Of a stretch of DNA of 7,763 nucleotides, positions 5,982-7,763 are shown piece by piece (the first letter of the stretch is position 1; each line of letters begins with the position of its first letter). Both the position numbers and the translations under genes were made by a program. Under the pieces are notes generated by a model, which was not told where the DNA came from, made no database searches, and saw nothing but the letters and a program-made list of their open reading frames with translations. Origin of the DNA: Clostridiaceae bacterium (GTDB lineage Bacteria > Bacillota > Clostridia > Saccharofermentanales > DTU023); the NCBI GenBank assembly GCA_012800135.1, contig JAAZJV010000060.1, positions 1-7,763 on the forward strand, read 5' to 3'.

Positions 5982-7377
5982 GAAAAAAAGAAATATGTCG
6001 AACGTCAAAGTAAGCATGCCCGAACAGGCACCGGACGTTCGCAACAAGAATTTTAGCGAAGTCGCCCTCGGTTATACCGAGGAAATGGCACAGGAAGAAG
6101 CGCTGCGTTGTCTGCACTGCAAAAACCACCCCTGTGTAGCGAAATGTCCTGTCAACGTCGACATCCCGGCTTTTATCGAGAAAATCGCATCCGGCGATTA
6201 TGAGGATGCCTACCAAATCATCGCCTCGACGAACAGCCTGCCGGCCATTTGCGGTCGCGTCTGCCCACAAGAGACACAATGCGAATCCACCTGCATACGC
6301 GGCATCAAAGGTGAACCGGTCGCTATCGGGCGCCTTGAGCGATTTGCCGCCGACTGGCATCTCGCAAACGTGAAAGAGCAACCGCCGCAGCCAAAAACGA
6401 ACGGCCGCCGCGTCGCCGTGATCGGCTCCGGGCCTGCCGGACTGACCTGTGCGGGCGATCTTGCCAAAATGGGCTACGAAGTCACCGTCTACGAAGCTTT
6501 TCACGTAGCCGGCGGCGTATTGATGTACGGCATTCCGGAATTCCGTCTCCCGAAAAAACTGGTGCAAACTGAAATCGACGGCCTGAAAGCACTCGGCGTC
6601 GAGATCGTCTGCAATACAGTTATCGGGCTCACCCTTTCAATCGACGACCTCTTCGAAAGCGGTTACGAGGCCATATTCATAGGATCGGGAGCAGGACTTC
6701 CCCGTTTTATGGATATTCCGGGCGAAAACCTCAACCAAGTCTATTCGGCAAACGAGTTCCTGACGCGCGTCAATCTGATGCAGGCTTGGCGCTGGCCAGA
6801 AACTTCAACGCCAATCAACATCGGCAAACGTGTCGCCGTTGTCGGAGGCGGCAATGTCGCTATGGATGCCGCGCGCTGTGCGAAACGGCTCGGAGCAGAA
6901 GAAGTCATGATCGTCTACCGCCGTTCGGAGGATGAACTGCCGGCGCGTAAGGAAGAAGTCGAACATGCGAAGCATGAAGGCATTATCTTCAATCTTTTGA
7001 CCAATCCGACCGAAATCAAAGGATGCGACGGCTGGGTGACCGGCATGACGTGCATCCGGATGGAACTGGGCGAGCCGGACGCATCGGGAAGACGCCGACC
7101 AGTCCCAATGAAAGGTTCCGAATTTGATATCGAACTTGACACCGTGATCATGGCGATCGGACAATCTCCGAACCCCTTGCTGCGCAACACAACAGACGAA
7201 CTTAAATGCCACTCATGGGGCGGCATTATTGTCGATGAGGAGACCCTTGCTACATCAATGCCGGGTGTGTGGGCCGGCGGCGATGCCGTCACCGGTGCAG
7301 CGACCGTGATTTTGGCGATGGGTGCGGGAAAAACAGCCGCAAACTCAATTGACGCATATCTAAAAGATAAAAAGTAG
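5974..7377 (+). CDS. nfnB: NADH-dependent reduced ferredoxin:NADP+ oxidoreductase, subunit B (GltD-like)
   Basis: This 467-residue cytoplasmic protein is the large Nfn subunit, which carries the bifurcating FAD, two [4Fe-4S] clusters and the NADP(H) site. With NfnA it couples NADH and reduced ferredoxin to NADPH formation. The N-terminal domain has cluster cysteines C46, C49, C54, C58 and C93, C97, C103, C107. The FAD Rossmann motif GSGPAG is at 151-156, GVLMYGIPEFRLPK follows, the NADP motif GGGNVAMD is at 291-298, and the closing FAD motif AGGDAVTGAATV starts at 434. Length is normal for NfnB. The start at 5974 has GGGAGA (5960-5965) 8 nt upstream; the internal Met8 has no good site. Automated calls may name it glutamate synthase small subunit (GltD), but no GltB is adjacent and NfnA is. 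Confidence 0.94.
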   Translation: MNKKKRNMSNVKVSMPEQAPDVRNKNFSEVALGYTEEMAQEEALRCLHCKNHPCVAKCPVNVDIPAFIEKIASGDYEDAYQIIASTNSLPAICGRVCPQETQCESTCIRGIKGEPVAIGRLERFAADWHLANVKEQPPQPKTNGRRVAVIGSGPAGLTCAGDLAKMGYEVTVYEAFHVAGGVLMYGIPEFRLPKKLVQTEIDGLKALGVEIVCNTVIGLTLSIDDLFESGYEAIFIGSGAGLPRFMDIPGENLNQVYSANEFLTRVNLMQAWRWPETSTPINIGKRVAVVGGGNVAMDAARCAKRLGAEEVMIVYRRSEDELPARKEEVEHAKHEGIIFNLLTNPTEIKGCDGWVTGMTCIRMELGEPDASGRRRPVPMKGSEFDIELDTVIMAIGQSPNPLLRNTTDELKCHSWGGIIVDEETLATSMPGVWAGGDAVTGAATVILAMGAGKTAANSIDAYLKDKK

Positions 7378-7413
7378 ACAACGACGGTTGAAAACATCTA
7401 CCCTGCGACAACG

Positions 7414-7624
7414 ACCTTATCCACAGGCACAAGGAGCGGACGCGGCATTGTCGGATTATCAGCAAATTGCCTTAACCTTATCCACAGGCACGAGAAACGG
7501 ACGCATCTGCCCGTTCAAGCAGCTGATCAGATCGAACCTTATCCACAGGCACGAGAAACGGACGCATCTGCCCGTTCAAGTAGCTGATCAGATCGAACCT
7601 TATCCACAGGCACGAGAAACGGAC
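7414..7624 (+). repeat. Four 28-bp direct repeats at exact 61-bp pitch
   Basis: A 28-bp element beginning ACCTTATCCACAGGCAC and ending CGGAC occurs at 7414-7441, 7475-7502, 7536-7563 and 7597-7624. Starts are exactly 61 bp apart. Copies 2-4 are identical; copy 1 has three mismatches, all in the 3' half. The 33-bp interval after copy 2 differs from that after copy 3 by a single C/T (7520/7581), while the interval after copy 1 is unrelated. The 61-bp pitch is not a multiple of three, so each copy is read in a different frame and the 94-codon frame across it (7388-7672) is not credible. No cas gene is in the window. Confidence 0.9.
7417..7608 (+). promoter_or_regulatory. Cluster of four perfect DnaA boxes
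   Basis: TTATCCACA, the strong consensus DnaA box of E. coli and B. subtilis, occurs at 7417-7425, 7478-7486, 7539-7547 and 7600-7608, all in the same orientation. They lie inside the most conserved 5' part of the 28-bp repeats. Evenly spaced DnaA boxes next to ordinary metabolic genes are more like a DnaA-titrating or regulatory cluster (as datA in E. coli or the DnaA-box clusters of B. subtilis) than oriC, since no dnaA, dnaN or obvious unwinding element is seen. Binding is an inference. Confidence 0.6.
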
Positions 7625-7691
7625 AATGGGCTCAAGAAAGACAGCCTCGCATTCAATCTATACGTACCTTAAAAAATAAGTAGAGACGTTT

Positions 7692-7703
7692 CAAGGAGCG
7701 GAC
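7692..7703 (+). repeat. Orphan fragment of the 28-bp repeat
   Basis: CAAGGAGCGGAC exactly matches the 3' end of repeat copy 1 (7430-7441) but lacks the DnaA-box half and is out of the 61-bp register. It may be a decayed fifth unit. The rest of 7625-7763 shows no gene; near the edge there is only a weak inverted repeat, GATAA (7739-7743) and TTATC (7751-7755). Confidence 0.4.
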
Positions 7704-7763
7704 ACTATTAGCATTCGTTCGGCACTTTTCTTCAAAGTGATAAGTATGTATTATCGATCAAAG

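Noticed and set aside
5761..6567. Long minus-strand ORF (268 codons) opposite nfnA/nfnB, and similar minus-strand ORFs at 3416-3982 and 6915-7397
   Set aside because: These are shadows of strongly conserved + strand genes, with composition typical of antisense reading and no recognisable motifs.
5974..7377. Glutamate synthase small subunit (GltD) assignment
   Set aside because: No large GltB subunit is adjacent. The overlapping upstream gene is NfnA with its characteristic cluster motif, so NfnB is the better call.
7388..7672. 94-codon + strand ORF across the 61-bp array
   Set aside because: The repeats are read in different frames in successive copies because 61 is not a multiple of three. 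There is no good ribosome site, and the sequence is explained by the repeat.
7726..7754. Possible promoter with TATTAT (7749-7754) at the right edge
   Set aside because: No acceptable -35 at proper spacing, and the downstream sequence is outside the window.

Overview
The window looks like a stretch of a low-to-mid GC Firmicutes (Clostridia-type) chromosome. The reasons are consensus sigma-A-like promoters, purine-rich Shine-Dalgarno sites, an MBOAT/DHHW acyltransferase pair, and the anaerobe-typical electron-bifurcating NfnAB pair. The genus cannot be fixed from the sequence. All five convincing genes are on the + strand, and the noncoding gaps between gene groups are unusually rich in short repeats.

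Layout. Positions 1-573 are AT-rich and mostly noncoding. They hold a possible C-terminal tail of an upstream gene (3-179), a degenerate motif recurring about every 60-77 bp, a strong promoter-like pair at 271-298, a 32-codon ORF (366-464) containing a hairpin, a 12-bp duplication, and a second promoter with a perfect -10 (506-511). The predicted transcript from that second promoter starts at a perfect four-copy 11-bp tandem repeat (518-561), which runs into the ribosome binding site of the first gene.

Genes 1-3 (574-4657) are closely spaced: an AlgI-like MBOAT O-acyltransferase, a DHHW/AlgJ-like SGNH-type membrane-anchored protein, and a PatB/MalY-type PLP C-S lyase. The first two plausibly act together to O-acylate a cell-surface polymer. 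The lyase, 25 bp downstream, is probably cotranscribed but belongs to sulfur amino acid metabolism.

Positions 4658-5114 hold a roughly 260-bp purine-rich, C-poor tract of degenerate ~14-bp repeats, then an inverted repeat that lies inside a candidate promoter for the next operon. Genes 4-5 (5115-7377), overlapping by 8 bp, encode NfnA and NfnB. Together these form the flavin-based electron-bifurcating NADH-dependent reduced ferredoxin:NADP+ oxidoreductase.

After nfnB (7378-7763) there is no credible gene. Instead there are four copies of a 28-bp element at an exact 61-bp pitch, each carrying a perfect DnaA box (TTATCCACA) in the same orientation. This is the most interesting feature of the window: a possible DnaA-titration or replication-control locus, or alternatively a CRISPR-like or simple tandem repeat.
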